Below, in pieces: positions 1 through 15,200 of a DNA stretch of 64,000 bases. Under the pieces are notes generated by a model, which was not told the DNA's origin, searched no databases, and saw nothing but the letters and a program-made list of their open reading frames with translations. Both the position numbers and the translations under genes were made by a program. Within the stretch, counting starts at the first letter, position 1; the number at the start of each line of letters is the position of its first letter. Location of the stretch: NCBI RefSeq assembly GCF_002258315.1, contig NZ_NOYD01000005.1:241584-305583 (forward strand). The letters are read 5' to 3'. The DNA comes from Rhodococcus sp. 06-462-5 (lineage in GTDB: Bacteria > Actinomycetota > Actinomycetes > Mycobacteriales > Mycobacteriaceae).

Positions 1-294
1 CGCGTCCGGTTCCACCCGCTCGGGCGTCAGCTCGACTCCTACCTCGGCGACGGAACCGATCTGCTGCACCGGCCCGTCCACCGAGTCGGGGTACGCCGTG
101 CGCAGAATCTCGTGGCGTCCGAGAACGTCGTCGAATGCCCCGCGCAGGGAGTCGATGTCGAGTGCACCGGTCAGCCGGACCGCGACAGGAATGTTGTACG
201 CCGAGGAACCGGGGTCGATCCGGTTGATCGTCCACATTCTTTCCTGAGCGATCGAGAGCGGAAGCAGATCGGGCCGCTCACGAACGGTCAGTTC
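1..294 (-). other. Start of NRPS module 7 (partial C domain)
   Basis: After T domain 6 the frame continues with LSIAQERMW and an LGRHEILRTAYP stretch, the opening of another condensation domain. It is cut by the left edge before its HHxxxDG motif, so the enzyme has at least seven units. Confidence 0.9.
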
Positions 295-3200
295 TCGGCG
301 CGCACCGCCACCGACGAGTGGGGCGATGTGGGCGGCCAGACCTGCGACGGTGGACGCCGCGAACACTGCTCGCACCGGAATCTGGGCGTCGAGCGCCTGA
401 CCCAACCTGGAGACCAATTGCGTTGCGACCAAAGAGTTTCCACCGAGCGCGAAGAAGTCGTCGTCGAGCCCTGCGCGGTCGAGACCGAGTAGTTCCGCCA
501 CGGTGGACGCAACGATCTCCTCGATCGGGGTGACCGGGGCACGGAACTCGGCAACCTCGAACTGCGGTGCCGGAAGGGCCCGTCGATCCAGTTTGCCGTT
601 GGCGTTGAGCGGGAGGGCATCGAGGACGACGAACGCTGCCGGAACCATGTACGACGGCACGGCGCGCGCGAGCTCGGCTTCCACACTCGCCACGTCGAGT
701 ACTGCCCCGGACTGTCCGACGACGTAGGCGACCAGCTGGTCCCCCATCGATTCGCCGGTATGCACGACGACGGCGGTGTCGGCCACCGTTGCCTGAGCGC
801 GCAGGGCTGCCTCGATCTCACCGAGTTCGATGCGGAATCCGCGAATCTTGACCTGGAAGTCGGCGCGCTCGATGTAGTCGAGGCGGGCCGCTGCGGGTGC
901 GCCGTCGACGAGCGGAACCCGCCAGCGCACGAGGTCGCCCGTGCGGTACATCCGCGTTCCGTTCGGGTCGAACGGATTCGCCACGAACCGTTCGGCGGTG
1001 AGGTCTGCTCGCCCGAAGTACCCTCGCGCCAGTTGCGCACCGGCGAGGTAGAGCTCTCCGGTGACTCCGGCCGGAACCGGATGAAGGCGAGAGTCCAGCA
1101 CGAACACGGCAGTGTTGGACTCGGGCACGCCGATCGGCACGGCGACGGTGTCGGCATCGGTGACCGGATGCGAGGTCACCGATACCGCTGCCTCGGTCGG
1201 GCCGTACAGGTTGTGCAGCTCGGCGGAACCGTTGTGCCGCCGGAAATCCTGCGCCACCGCTGCGGGTAGTGCTTCACCGATGGCCAGGACGCGTCGCAGA
1301 TCGGGTGACAGCTCGCCCGCGGCAACGGTGCCGAGCATCGACAGCATCGACGGGACCAGATGCAGCGTCGTCACCGCGTGCCGACGGATCAGCGTGAGCA
1401 GGTAGTCGGGATCACGATGCCCTTCCGGGTTCGCGACGACGAGTCGTCCACCCGAGGTCAGCTGTGACCAGAACTCCCACACCGACAGGTCGAAGGTCGC
1501 TGCGGTCTTGAGCAGCGACGCATCGGTCTCGTCGAGGCCGTACTCCGCACGCAACCAGTTCAACTGGTTGACGACGGCACCGTGCGAGACCGCAACGCCC
1601 TTGGGGCGGCCGGTGGAGCCGGACGTGAAGATGACATAAGCGGTGTTGTCGGCGGAGAGCACACCGGAGCGCTCGGAGGCATCCACCGGCGCGGGCGAGC
1701 AGCTCGCGAGATCGAGCTGTGTCAGATCGACGACCGTTGCTGCAGAAGAGATCTCCGTGCCGACGGCACCGGATGTCAGTACGCACAGCGGAGCTGCGGT
1801 CTCCAACACGAGCGCGTTGCGCTCGGCCGGCTGATCCGGATCGATCGGGACGTAGGCACCACCGGCCACGGAGATGGCGTACATGCCGACGAGCAGATCC
1901 ACCGATCGCCGAATGGCAAGTCCCACCGGCACTTCGGGTCCGACGCCCAGGCCGATCAGGTGGCGGGCCAGGCGCGACACCCGCTCGGAGAACTCACCGT
2001 ACGTCAGCGTGCCGTCGTCGTGCACGAGGGCAACGGCGTCACCGTTGCGCGCTGCCGAGTCCACGAACAGATCGGCGAGCGTGGTGCCGCCAGCGGAATC
2101 GAAGTCGCGGTCGGTGTCGTTCCACTCGTCGACGATGGCGGGTAGCTCACCGTCGAGGAACAGATCGAGATCGCCGACCGGGGTCGACGGCGACGCCGCG
2201 ACGGCGTCGAGAACGGCCTCGAAGCGGGCGACGAGTGAGCGAGCAGTGCGCTCGTCGAACAGATCGGTCGCATACGTCAACAAGGCATCGAAGCCGCCCG
2301 ACACCTCGTCCTCGCGCGGGGCGTCGGAGACGATCAGGTGCAGGTCGAACTGCGACGTTCCGGTCTCGGTGTCCAGAGCCGAGATGTCGAGTCCGTCGAG
2401 CTCGAATTCTCGACGCGCGAAGTTCTGGAACGAGAAGCCGACCTGGAACAGCGGGTGACGCGCCGTCGACCGGGTGGGGTTGACGACCTCGACGAGCCGC
2501 TCGAACGGTATGTCGGAGTTGGCGAACGCATGCAGATCGGTCTCTCGAGCCGCGTCGAGAAGGTCCTCGAAGCTCGCTCCCCCCGCCACGTCGAGCCGCA
2601 GCACCAACGTGTTCACGAACATGCCGACGAGGTTTTCGATGGCCGCTTCACCGCGACCCGCGATGGGAGTTCCGACGACGATGTCCGGCGATCCCGACAT
2701 GCGCGCGAGCAGCACGGCGAACGCCGCGTGCACCGCCATGAACACCGTCGCGTTGTGCGCACGTGCCAGTTCGGTCAGTCGAGCGTGCGCGGCTGCGTCG
2801 ATCCGGAAATCGACACGGCCGCCCCGGAAACTCTGCTCGGCGGGACGCGGACGATCCAGCGGTAGCTCGATCTGCTCGGGCAGCTCGGCCAGAGTAGCTT
2901 CCCAGTACCGAATCTGCTGCGCAGCAATCGATTCCGAGTCCTCTTCGGATCCGAGAACCTGACGCTGCCACAGTGCGTAATCGGCGTACTGCACCGGTAG
3001 CGGTGCCCACGCGGGATCGGAGCCGCGGGTGCGAGCGGCATATGCGGTCATGACGTCGGTGGACAACGGCATCACCGACAGACCGTCGGCGCTGATGTGG
3101 TGGATGACCATGCCGAGGACGAATTCGGTGTCCGAGACTCGGAAGAGCGCGGTCTTCAGCGGAACCTGGGTCGTGACGTCGAACGTCGCCGACAGGAGCT

Positions 3201-6200
3201 CCAGAACCCGAGCGGTCACCGACTCCGCGTCGGTGTCGATCACCTCGAGGGTGGTGGGCACCTCCGACATCGGCACGATCACCTGATGTGGGCCCTCGGG
3301 TGAATCGGGGTACACCGATCGCAGGGTCTCGTGACGCTCGATCACGTCGGCGACGGCACGCTGCAACGCCTGGACGTCGAGACGTCCGCTGAGCCGAAGC
3401 GCGAACGGGATGTTGTACGCCGTGGACTCGGAATCGAAGCGGTTGAGGAACCACATCCGCTGCTGCGCGAGCGAGAGCGGCACTCGGCTCGGCCGCGTCG
3501 ACGCCACCAACGCCGGACGCGCAGCTACGCCCGAACCCTGCTCGACCCGCGCTGCCAGAGCAGCGACCGTCGGGGCCTCGAACAGTGCGCGGACGGGAAC
3601 AGTCGTCTCCGCTGCGGCACCCAGCCTGGACACCACCTGAGTTGCCACCAGCGAGTTGCCGCCGAGCTCGAAGAAGTCGTCGTCGAGACCGACCCGTTCG
3701 ACGCCGAGAACGTCGGCGAAGACGTCGGCGACCAGTTCCTCCACCGGAGTGGTCGGTGGCCGGAACTCACGAGTGCGCGCAGCCGGCTCGGGTAGGGCTC
3801 GTCGGTCCAGTTTTCCGTTGGCCGTCAACGGAATCGCATCGAGAACCACGAACGCCGAGGGCACCATGTACTCGGGAAGGTTCTCCCCGACCGCCGCCCT
3901 GACGACGTCGATGTCGATCGTCGACTCGGCCGCGGGCACGACGTACGCAACCAACCGTGCGGCACCGGGAGTGTCCTCGCGCACGATCACCGCTGCCTGC
4001 CCGACGACAGGAGCGGACGCGACGGCGGATTCGACCTCGCCCAGCTCGATTCGGAAACCACGGATCTTGACCTGGTCGTCGGCGCGACCGACGAACTCGA
4101 GTTCGCCGTCGGTCGACCACCGTGCCACGTCACCGGTGCGGTAGAGCACCGATCCGTCGCCTGCGAAGGGATCGGCGACGAACCTCGTCGCGCTCAATCC
4201 GGCTCGACCGAGGTACCCGCGCGCGACCTGACCACCGGAGACGTACATCTCCCCCGGCACGCCTGCGGGTACCAGCGACAGCCGTGAATCCAGGACGTAC
4301 ACCGACAGCCCGGAAATGGCGCGTCCCACCAGAGATCCCGATGCCTGCGCCGCGGACCGCGCGTCCACGACACGGTGCGACACGTGCACCGTGGTCTCGG
4401 TGATGCCGTACATGTTGACCAGTTGCGGGGAAGCGTCGCCGTGACGGTCGAACCAACCGGTCAGTCGTCGCAGTTCCAGCGCCTCGCCACCGAACACGAT
4501 GTACCGCAACGAATAGTCGCCTGCCGAGCCTGCGGTGCGATCGACCTGATCGAGCTGGTAGAACGCGGACGGAGTTTGGTTGAGAACGGTGACGCGCTCA
4601 CGAACGAGCAACTCCCGCAATGTTTCCGGCGACCGGGAGGTGAAGTAGTCGACAACGACGACGCTACCGCCGGTGGTGAGCGGGCCCCACAGTTCCCACA
4701 CCGAGAAGTCGAACGCGAACGAGTGGAACAGCGTCCACACGTCGCCCCGACCGAAATCGAAGTGCCGCGCGGTGTTGGCCAACAGCCGTACGACGTTGCG
4801 ATGCGGGATCAGCACGCCCTTCGGCTTGCCCGTCGAGCCCGAGGTGTAGATGACGTACGCCGTCGAAGCCGCGGTCGCCGGAATCGGATCGGTCGCCGGA
4901 AGGTCGCTCTCGGCCGAGGCGGTGTCGATGTCGATCCTGGGGAGCTCTGCGGGAAGCGCGACGTCCACACCGGTCCACGTCAGGACGGCAACCGGACGAG
5001 AATCGGTGAGAACGAACTCGATCCGGTCGGCCGGGTAGGACGGGTCGATCGGAACGTAGGCACCACCGGCTTTGAGCACCGCGAGCAGTGCCACGACGAG
5101 GTCGGCGGTGCGCGGCAGCACGACGGCCACCAGCGACTCCGGCCCGACTCCCTGAGCGGCGAGGATCTTCGCCAATGCAGTCGAGGACTCGTCGATCTCT
5201 CGGTAACTCCTGGAAGCACCCTCGAACACCACTGCGGGAGCGTCGGGGTCCTCGGCCACCCGAGCGGCGAAGAGGTCGACGATCGTGTCGAGCGAATCGG
5301 CGACGGCAGGCGCGTCCTGGGCGAGCGCGAGCACACGGCCGCGCTCGGCCTCGTCCATCACCGGGACGTCGCCGATTCGCTGTTCCGGATCGCCGGCCAC
5401 GGACTCGAGAACGCGGATCAGGCGTTCACCGATTGCACGCGCCGTGCTGTCGTCGTACAGGTCGCGGGCGAAGGTGACGTCGATGGTCATGCCGCCGTCG
5501 ACGTGATTCTCGGTGAAGGTGAACTGAACGTCGAACTTGGCCGTCTCGACGTCGAGGTCGACTGCGCGCACACTCAGGCCGGGCAGTTCGAGCTCGGTCT
5601 GCTCCATGTTCTGCACGGTGAGCATCACCTGGATGAGCGGGTGACGAGCCGCCGACCGCGGTGGGTCGAGTACCTCGACGAGCCGCTCGAACGGCACCTC
5701 GGCGTGGGCGAACGCCGACAGGTCGGTCTCGCGGGCCCGAGCCAGCAACTCGGTGAATGCGCCGCCGTGATCGATGTCGGTCCGCAGCACCAGCGTGTTG
5801 ACGAACATTCCGATGACGTCGTCGAGGGCCGCCTCACCGCGCCCTGCGACCGGGGTACCGATCGCGATGTCGGTCTCACCGGACAGTCGGGCCAGCAGCA
5901 CGGCGAGCGAGGAGTGCAGCACCATGAACAGCGAGCTCTGGTTGGCGCGGGCCACGTCGCCGAGGCGGCCGTGCGTCTCGGCGTCGAGGGCGAGCGTGAT
6001 GTTGCCGCCTCGATACGACGACCGGTCCGGTCGGACGCGATCGCCGGGGAAGGTGACCTCGTCCGGCAGCGAGGACAGTGCACGAGTCCAGTGCCGAATC
6101 TGGTTCGATACCGGTGACGTCGCATCGTCCTCGGAGCCGAGAACGGCCTGCTGCCAGAGGGTGTAGTCGACGTAGCGGACGGCGAGCGGAGCCCAACCGG

Positions 6201-9200
6201 GCTCGGTGCCCGCGCTACGGGCTGCGTACGCGACCATCAGATCCCGGGTCATGGGACCGATCGAGAAGCCGTCTGCCGCGATGTGATGGGTGACGAACGC
6301 CAGAACATGGCGGTCCGAGTCGAGCTCGAACAACGCAGCCCGCAACGGCGGCGCAGCGGTGACGTCGAACCCGCCCATGGCCAGCGCCGCCAGGGCCGAC
6401 GGCAGTTCGGCCGCGGTGGTCGCAGTCGGCACCAGATCCGGCGTCACCTGTTCCGCCGGAACGATCACCTGGGAGGCGACGCCGTCGACCTCCGGGTACA
6501 CCGTTCGCAGGGACTCGTGTCGCTCGACCACGTCGGCCACTGCGGCCCGCAGAGCGGGGATGTCCAGATCGCCGCTGAGCTCGATGGCGACGGGGAGGTT
6601 CTCCGTCGCGGACTCGGGGTCGAACCGGTTGAGGAACCACATCCGGCGCTGCGCGAGCGAGAGCGGTACCAGATCCGGCAGATCGGTGCGCACCAGAGGA
6701 ATTCGACGGCCCGAACCCGAGAGCTCGTCGAGCCTGGCCGCCAGTGCGGACACGGTCGAGGCCTCGAAGATCGTCCGAACGGTCACGGTGGTGTCGAGTG
6801 CCGCACCGATTCTCGACGCCACTCTCGTGGCGACGAGGGAGTTGCCACCGAGGGCGAAGAACTCGTCGTCGGCACCGACGACATCGATACCGAGAACATC
6901 GCGGAACACTTCTGCCACAACGATTTCCGATGTGGTGGACGGCGCACGGAAGGCGCGCTGCTCGATGTTCGGCTCCGGCAGAGCGCGACGATCGAGCTTG
7001 CCGTTGGGCGTGAGCGGCAGCGCGTCGAGCACGACGGTCGCGGCCGGGACCATGTAGCTCGCGAGCGAGCGCGACGCGAAGTCGGTCAGCTCGGCGACGT
7101 CGACGGTCCCGCCGACCGCAGGTACGACGTAGGCGACCAGTTGGTCGCCCGCGACAGCGGTCTGCCGAACCAGAACGACGGCGGATTCCACGGACGGGTG
7201 TTTGCGCAACACGGTCTCGATCTCGCCGAGTTCGATGCGCAGTCCCCGGAGCTTGACCTGGAAGTCGGTGCGGCCCAAGTACTCCAACCGTCCCGAACCG
7301 GAGGCCGCTGCACGCCAGCGCACCAGGTCACCGGTGCGGTACATGCGCGCACCCGGTTCTCCGAACGGGTCGGGAAGGAATCGATCGGCCGTCAGGTCCG
7401 TTCGTCCGAGGTAGCCGCGGGCCAGTTGAACTCCGGCGAGGTACAGCTCGCCCGCCACCCCGGGAGCCACCGGAGACAGTCGAGCGTCGAGAACATACGT
7501 TCTGGTGTTCCACACGGGGACACCGATCGGAACGAGGTCGACGTCCGCCTCCGACACCGCGTGGTAAGTGACGTCGACGGCCGCTTCGGTGGGACCGTAG
7601 AGGTTGTGCAGCGCCACGCCCGGCAGGACGCGTCGGAGCCGATCGCCGACCTCTGCGGGCAAAGCCTCTCCGGACGCGAACAGAGTCCGCAGGGAGGTGG
7701 CCGCAGGCGACGATGCCGCTGCAACCACGGAAACGAAGACCTCGAGCAGCGAGGGTACGAAGTGTGCGGTGGTGACCGACTGCGCCTCGATCGTCTCGAG
7801 CAGGTACTGGGGATCACGATGGCCGTCGGGCTTCGCGATGACCAGCGTGGCACCGATCTGCAACGGCCAGAACAGTTCCCACACCGACACGTCGAACGTG
7901 ACCGGGGTCTTCTGCAGCACGACGTCGTCGGCGGCGAGCTCGTACTCCGCCTGCATCCACAGCAGGCGGTTGACGATCGCCTCGTGCGTGACGGCCACGC
8001 CCTTGGGCTGCCCGGTCGAACCCGACGTGAAGATGACGTAGGCGGTGTTCGACGGTGCCAGCGCACTGATTCGGTCCGCGTCGGTGATCGGCGCATCGGA
8101 GAAGCCGGACAGATCGAGGGTGTCGATATCGAGGACCTCGACACCGTCGGCCTCCACCGCGTCTCGTGACGTGGTCAGCACGCAGACCGGTGCCGCGGTT
8201 CCGAGAATGTGTGCGATCCGCTCGGCAGGCTGGTCCGGATCGATCGGTACGTACGCACCACCGGCGGCGATGATCGCGTGAATTCCGACGAGCAGTTCCA
8301 CCGAGCGACGGGCAGCGATGCCCACTGCGCTCTCGGGCCCGACACCGCGGGCGATCAGGAACCGCGCCAGACGAGCGACCCGTTCGTGGAACTCGCCGTA
8401 GGTGAGTATCTCGTCTCCGAAAACCAGTGCAGGAGAGGACGAGTCGACCTGGCCGGCGAGCGAGGCCAACGTCTGGGCGCGATCGAGCTCGTGTTGGGTG
8501 TCGTTCCAGTCGACCAGTACCCGCCTGCGTTCGACGGGCTCGAGCAGTTCGATGTCGCCGACCACGGTAGAGAGGTTGCCTGCGACGGCTTCGAGAACTG
8601 TGATCAGGCGGTCGCCGAGTGTGACGACCGTGGCTTCGTCGAAGAGATCGGTGGCGTAGGTGACGTCGACCGTCATGCCCTGCGGAGCACCGCTGGGTCC
8701 GATCGACTCGACGAACGTGAACTGCAGATCGAACAGCGCGACCAGCGTCTCGAAGTCGACACCGGAGACCGACAGTCCCGGCAGTTCGAGATCCTTCTGT
8801 CCCAGGTTCTGGAACGCGAGCACCACCTGCACGAGGGGATGGCGAGCCGTGGATCGGGCGGGGTTGAGGATTTCGACCAAACGCTCGAACGGTACGTCCA
8901 CGTGGGCCAGAGCCGACAGATCGGTCTCGCGGGTGTCGGCGAGTACCTGGTCGAATCGCCGCGCCGTGTCGATCTCGGTGCGCAGTACCAGGGTGTTGAC
9001 GAACATGCCGATCAAGTCGTCCAGGGCGGCCTCACCACGACCGGCCACCGGGGTGCCGATCGCGATGTCGGCTTCGCCGGACAACCGCGACAGCAGTACG
9101 GCGAGCGATGTGTGCACCACCATGAACAGCGATGCGTTCTCTGCTCTGGCGGCATCGATCAGTGCGCGGTGCAGATCCTCGTCGATGGAGAACCGCACGA

Positions 9201-12200
9201 GCGCACCACTGTTCGATGCCACGACGGGCCTCGGGCGATCGGACGGCACGTCGAGCTGGTCCGGCAGGCCGGCCAGAGCGGTTGTCCAGTAGTCGATCTG
9301 CTGCGAGACGACCGACTGCGGGTCGTCCTCGGAACCGAGTACTTCGCGCTGCCACAGGCTGTAATCGGCATAGTCGATCGGCAGAGGAGACCAGTACGGT
9401 TCCTGCGACATCGACCGAGCGGCATACGCATTCATCACGTCACGAGTCAGCGGGCCAAGCGAGAACCCGTCGGCCGCGATGTGGTGGACGACGAACACCA
9501 ACAGGTGCTCGGTTGGGCTGACCTCGAAGAGCCTGGTTCGGAAGGGCAGGTCCTTCGACAGGTCGAAGCCGGTGGTCGCCAGTTCTCGCAACGCGTCCGC
9601 GACGTCGTGGGCGGCGATGTCGATGGGCGTCAGATCCGGTGTGGCCGAGGCTGCGTCGACGATGACCTGATGAGCGGTTCCGTCGGTCTCCGGGAACACC
9701 GTGCGCAGGGACTGCTGCCGAGCCACGACGTCCGCGACCGCGATCTGCATGGCGCGACGGTCCAGCAGACCGGACAGTCGCACGGCGATCGGGATGTTGT
9801 TGGCCGCGGATTCGACGTCGAACTTGTTGAGGAACCACATGCGCTGCTGCGCCAGTGACAACGGAATATGTTGCGGCCGTTGTTGAGGCACCAGCGGAGG
9901 ACGACTTCCGGTGGCGACCAGTGTACTCAACCGCGCGGCCAGATCTGCCACCGTGGAGGTGTCGAACAGCTCTCGCACCGCGATTCGGGTGTCCAACGCG
10001 ACGCCCAGTCGTGACACCAGTTGCGTTGCGATGAGGGAGTTTCCACCGAGCTCGAAGAAGTCGTCGTCGAGACCGACACGCTCGACTCCGAGGACCTGGG
10101 CGAAGACCTCGGCAACGGTGCGTTCGATGTCGTTGGTCGGTTCCCGGTACTCGGTCACCTCGAAAGCGGGATCGGGCAGGGCCTTGCGGTCGAGCTTTCC
10201 ACTCGCGCCGAGCGGAAATTCCTCGAGCACGATCAGCGTCGACGGCACCATGTACTCGGCCAGTCGAGACCGCAGCGCGCCGAGCACGGCTCCGGTCTCC
10301 ACCGAGGCACCGGACGGTACGACGTACCCGACGAGTTGCTCGTTGCGGACCACCACGACAGCCTGGGAGATCGACCGTTGCGCCAGCAATGCCGATTCGA
10401 TCTCGCCGAGTTCGATGCGCAAGCCGCGCAGCTTCACCTGGAAATCCGACCGACCCACGTATTCCAGTTCGCCGCTGCGGTTCCACCGCACGACGTCGCC
10501 GGTGCGATAGAGGCGTCGCCCGCCCGTTGCGAACGGATGGGCCACGAAGCGGTCCGCCGTCAGGTCGGAGCGTCCCACGTACCCGCGAGCCAGCTGCGTA
10601 CCTGCGAGATAGAGCTCACCTGCAACACCGACGGGAGTGGGATGCAGTCGCGAATCGAGCACGTACACCGAGGTGTTCCACACCGGCGCACCGATGGGCA
10701 TCACGTCCGAATCCTCGTCCGTGACAGCGTGATAGGTCACGTCGACGGCAGCCTCGGTGGGGCCGTACAGGTTGTGCAGCTCCACTCCTGCGATTGCCCG
10801 TCGCAGTGCGCGGGCCGTGGTGGGAGCCAGCGCCTCACCGGATGCGAACACCAATCGCAGCGAGGCACCCGATGCACGGCGCCGCTCCACCTCCGGTACG
10901 AACACCGACATCATCGACGGCACGAAATGCACCACCGACACATGCTCACGAGCAATGACATCGAGCAGATACATCGCATCCCGATGACCATCCGGAACAG
11001 CAACGGCCACCGACGCACCGTTCTGCAACGCCCAGAAGAACTCCCACACCGACACATCGAACGTCGACGGAGTCTTCTGCAACACCACATCACCGGCACT
11101 CAGCCGATACTCGTGCTGCATCCACAACAACCGATTGACGATCGCCTCGTGCGAAACACCCACACCCTTCGGACGACCCGTCGACCCCGACGTGAAAATC
11201 ACGTACGCGAGATTCGAAGGCCGTAACGGTGCTCTGCGCTCGGCATCGCTCAACGGCATCGAGGACAGATCCGACACATCCAGGGTGTCGATATCGATCG
11301 TCTCGACACCAGCGAACTCCACATGATCACGCGTCGTCGACAACACCCGAACCGGAGCCGCCGTCGCCACGATGTACTCGTTACGATCCGCCGGCTGCGA
11401 CGGATCGATCGGAACGTACCCCGCACCGGCCTTCACGATCGCGTACATACCCACGAACAGATCCAGGCTACGTCCGATCGCCAACCCCACCAGCGAATCA
11501 GGCCCCACCCCCACCGACACCAAATGCCGCGCAAGACGATTCGCACGCCCCGCGAACTCCGCATACGTCAACCGCTCACCCTCGAACACCAACGCCTGCG
11601 CATCAGGAGTCTCGGCCACCTGACGATCGAACAGGTCGACCAGCGTAACTTGTTCCGGTACTTCGTGTTCGGTGCGGTTCCACGCCGTCACGACGCGGTC
11701 GCGCTCGCCGTCCTCGAGAAGATCGATGTCTCCCACCGAGACCGACGGGTCGGCCACCACAGCGGTGAGCATTCGCACGAAACGTTCGGAGAAGCCGCGC
11801 ACCGTGTCGGCGTCGAACAGGTCGGTCGCGTAGGTCAACTCGGCGGCCATGCCCTGCCCGCGACCGTCCACTCCGATGGATTCGGTGACGGTCAGCTGCA
11901 GGTCGAACTTCGCCACCTCGGCGTCGAGGGCGACGCTGTCCACCGACAGTCCCGGTAGGTCCACGTGCGTGCGGGTGAGGTTCTCGAACGAGAGCATCAC
12001 CTGGAACAGGGGATGCCGCGCCTGTGACCGGGACGGGTTGAGCACCTCGACCAAGCGCTCGAACGGCAGATCGGCGTGCCCGAACGCACCGAGCGCCACT
12101 TCTCTCGCGCGCCCGATCTGCTCCGAGAACGTCCGACCCGACTCGATGTCGGTGCGCAACACGAGGGTGTTGACGAACATGCCGACCACGTCGTCGAGGG

Positions 12201-15200
12201 CTGCGTCGCCGCGGCCCGCGACCGGAGTACCGATCGCGATGTCCTCGGTGCCGGACAGGCGCGCGAGCAGTACCGCCAGAGCAGCGTGAACGACCATGAA
12301 CAGCGATGCGTTGTGCGTGTGGGCCAGCGACGACAGGCCTCGGTGTACCTCTGCCGGCACGTCGAATCGGATCGACGATCCCTGGTAGGACTGACGATTC
12401 GGGCGCGGCCGATCGGTCGGAAGATCGAGCTGATCGGGCAGACCGGCGAGCATGTCGGCCCAGTAGTCGACCTGACCGGAGATCAGCGACTGCGGATCGT
12501 CCTCGGAGCCGAGAACCGAACGCTGCCACAGGCTGTAGTCGGCGTACTGCACCTCGAGCGGCATCCACGCCGGGTTCTCCCACGCGGTGCGCGAGGCGTA
12601 CGCGATCATGAGGTCGCGGGCCAGCGGACCCATCGACCAGCCGTCGGCCGAGATGTGGTGCACCACCATGGCGATGACGTGTTCGCGCGGACCGATCTCG
12701 AACAGGCGAGCCTGGATCGGAACGTTGACCGTCACGTCGAACGTCGTCGATGCCAGCGTGAAGACCTGACGCTGGATGTCGGCCCCTGACGTCGGAATGG
12801 GCATCAGGTTCGGCACCGTCTGAGCGGCGTCGAGGATGGACTGCTGCGGGCCTGCCGCGGTGTCCGGGTAGACCGTGCGCAGCGATTCGTGCCGGTCGAT
12901 CACGTCCATGATCGCAACCTGCAGCGCGGCCACGTCGAGCTCGCCGGTCAGCTTCAGTGCGAAGGGAATGTTGTACGCGGTGGAGTCGGCGTCGAATCGA
13001 TTGAGAAACCACATTCGCTGCTGCGCGAGCGAGAGCGGGATTCGCTCGGGCCGCACGGTCGCGACGAGCGCGACACGGCCGCCCTCTCCCGCGGCCTGCT
13101 CCACCCGCACGGCGAGCAGCGCTACGGTCGATGCCTCGAACAACATGCGCACCGGAACGGTGGCATCGAGAGCGACTCCCAGGCGCGAGACCACCTGCGT
13201 GGCGATCAGCGAGTTACCGCCGAGCTCGAAGAAGTCGTCGTCGAGACCCACGCGCTCCACTCCGAGAACGTCAGCGAAGACGTCGGCAACGATCTCCTCG
13301 ATCGGTGTGGTCGGGGCACGGAACTCACGCACCTCGAATACCGGAGCCGGCAGTGCTCGGCGATCGAGTTTGCCGTTGACGGTCAGCGGGATCGAGTCGA
13401 GCACCACGAAAGCCGACGGCACCATGTATTCCGGAAGTACTTCTGCGATACCGGTTCTGATGTCCTCGATGTCGACGATCGGCCGGCCCTCGACGGCAGC
13501 GGACACCACGTAGGCGACCAGTCGAGCTGCACCGGGCGAGTCCTCGCGAACGACGACGGCTGCCTGGGTGACGGTGGGCTGCGCGGTCACCGCGGCCTCC
13601 ACCTCGCCCAGCTCGATGCGGAATCCGCGGACCTTGACCTGATCGTCCGAACGACCGAGGTATTCGAGCTCGCCTGCTGCGTTCCACTGTGCGAGGTCTC
13701 CGGTGCGGTACAGCAGCGATCCCTCGTCGGCTCCCGACGCGAAGGGGTTCGCCACGAAGCGAACCGACGTCAGTTCCCGGCGACCGAGATATCCGCGGGC
13801 CAATTGTCCACCGGCAACGTACATTTCGCCCGGCACCCCGACCGGAACCGGATGCAGGCGGGTGTCGAGCACGAACACCCGCAATCCGGCGATCGGCTTG
13901 CCGACCACCGACGCACTGGTCTCGACCGACGCGGCATCGAGCGCGCGGTAGGACACGTGCACGGTCGTCTCGGTGATGCCGTACATGTTGACGAGCTGGG
14001 GCGTACGGTGCCCGTGCCGCTCGAACCACCCGGTCAGCCGTCGTTGTTCGAGGGCTTCACCACCGAAGATCACGTAGCGCAGCGACAATTCGCCGTGCTC
14101 GGTCGCCGTGGTGCGATCGGCCTCGGAGAGCTGATAGAACGCCGACGGCGTCTGGTTGAGCACCGTGACCTGCTCGTCGACGAGCAGTCGATGGAATGCC
14201 TCCGGCGAGCGCGACGTGAAGTAGTCGACGACGACCAACGTGCCGCCGTAGAGCAGCGGGCCCCACAGCTCCCAGACAGAGAAGTCGAATGCGTAGGAGT
14301 GGAACATCGTCCACACGTCGTCGGCACCGAAGCCGTAGACCGAATCGGTGTTGTCGAGCAGCCGAACGACGTTGCGATGCGGAATCATCACGCCCTTGGG
14401 CTTGCCCGTCGAACCCGAGGTGTAGATGACGTAGGCGACGTTGTCCGGCCGCAGCGGACTCCTCCGGTCCTCGTCGGTGACGGGATCGCCGGACACCGAA
14501 GACAGATCGACGGTGTCGATGTCGAGCAGCGCTGCGCCGGTGCGAGTTTCGACGTCGGACGGCAGTTCCACCCGGTCCGAGCCGGACAACAGAACGGTTG
14601 TCGGCCGCGCGTCGTCGAGCATGTATTCGACTCGGTCGAGTGGGTAGCTCGGGTCGACCGGGAGGTATCCACCGCCTGCTTTGATCACCGCGACGAGCGC
14701 GACGATGAGTTCCGCCGACCTCGGAAGGGCAACGGCGACCAAGCTTTCGGGGCCGACGCCGTGGGAGATGAGAACGCGGGCAAGGCGATTGGTGTGCGCG
14801 TCGAACTCGGCGTAGGTCATCGACGAGCCGTCGAAGCGCACCGCGACGGCGTCGGGGTGCGCTGCGGCAGCAGCGTCGAGCAGATCCACCAGGGTGAGTT
14901 CCCGAGAGACGTCGTCTCCCGAGGCGTTCCACTGCGAGACCACGGACCGGTGCTCCGCGGCATCGACGATCGTGACGTCGCCGACCGGCACTGTGGCGTC
15001 CGTGGTCACCGCGTCCAGAATCGTCAGGAAGCGGCGCGCGAAACTCTCGACGAGATCGACGTCGAACAGATCCGTTGCGTACTCGAACACCGCGTCGATA
15101 CCCGCGGGTGCGCCGTCGTCGAGATGCTCGGTCAGCCACAGCTGTACGTCGAATTTGGCGATGGGAACATCGAATTCGGCGGCTTCGGCGCGCAGTCCAC

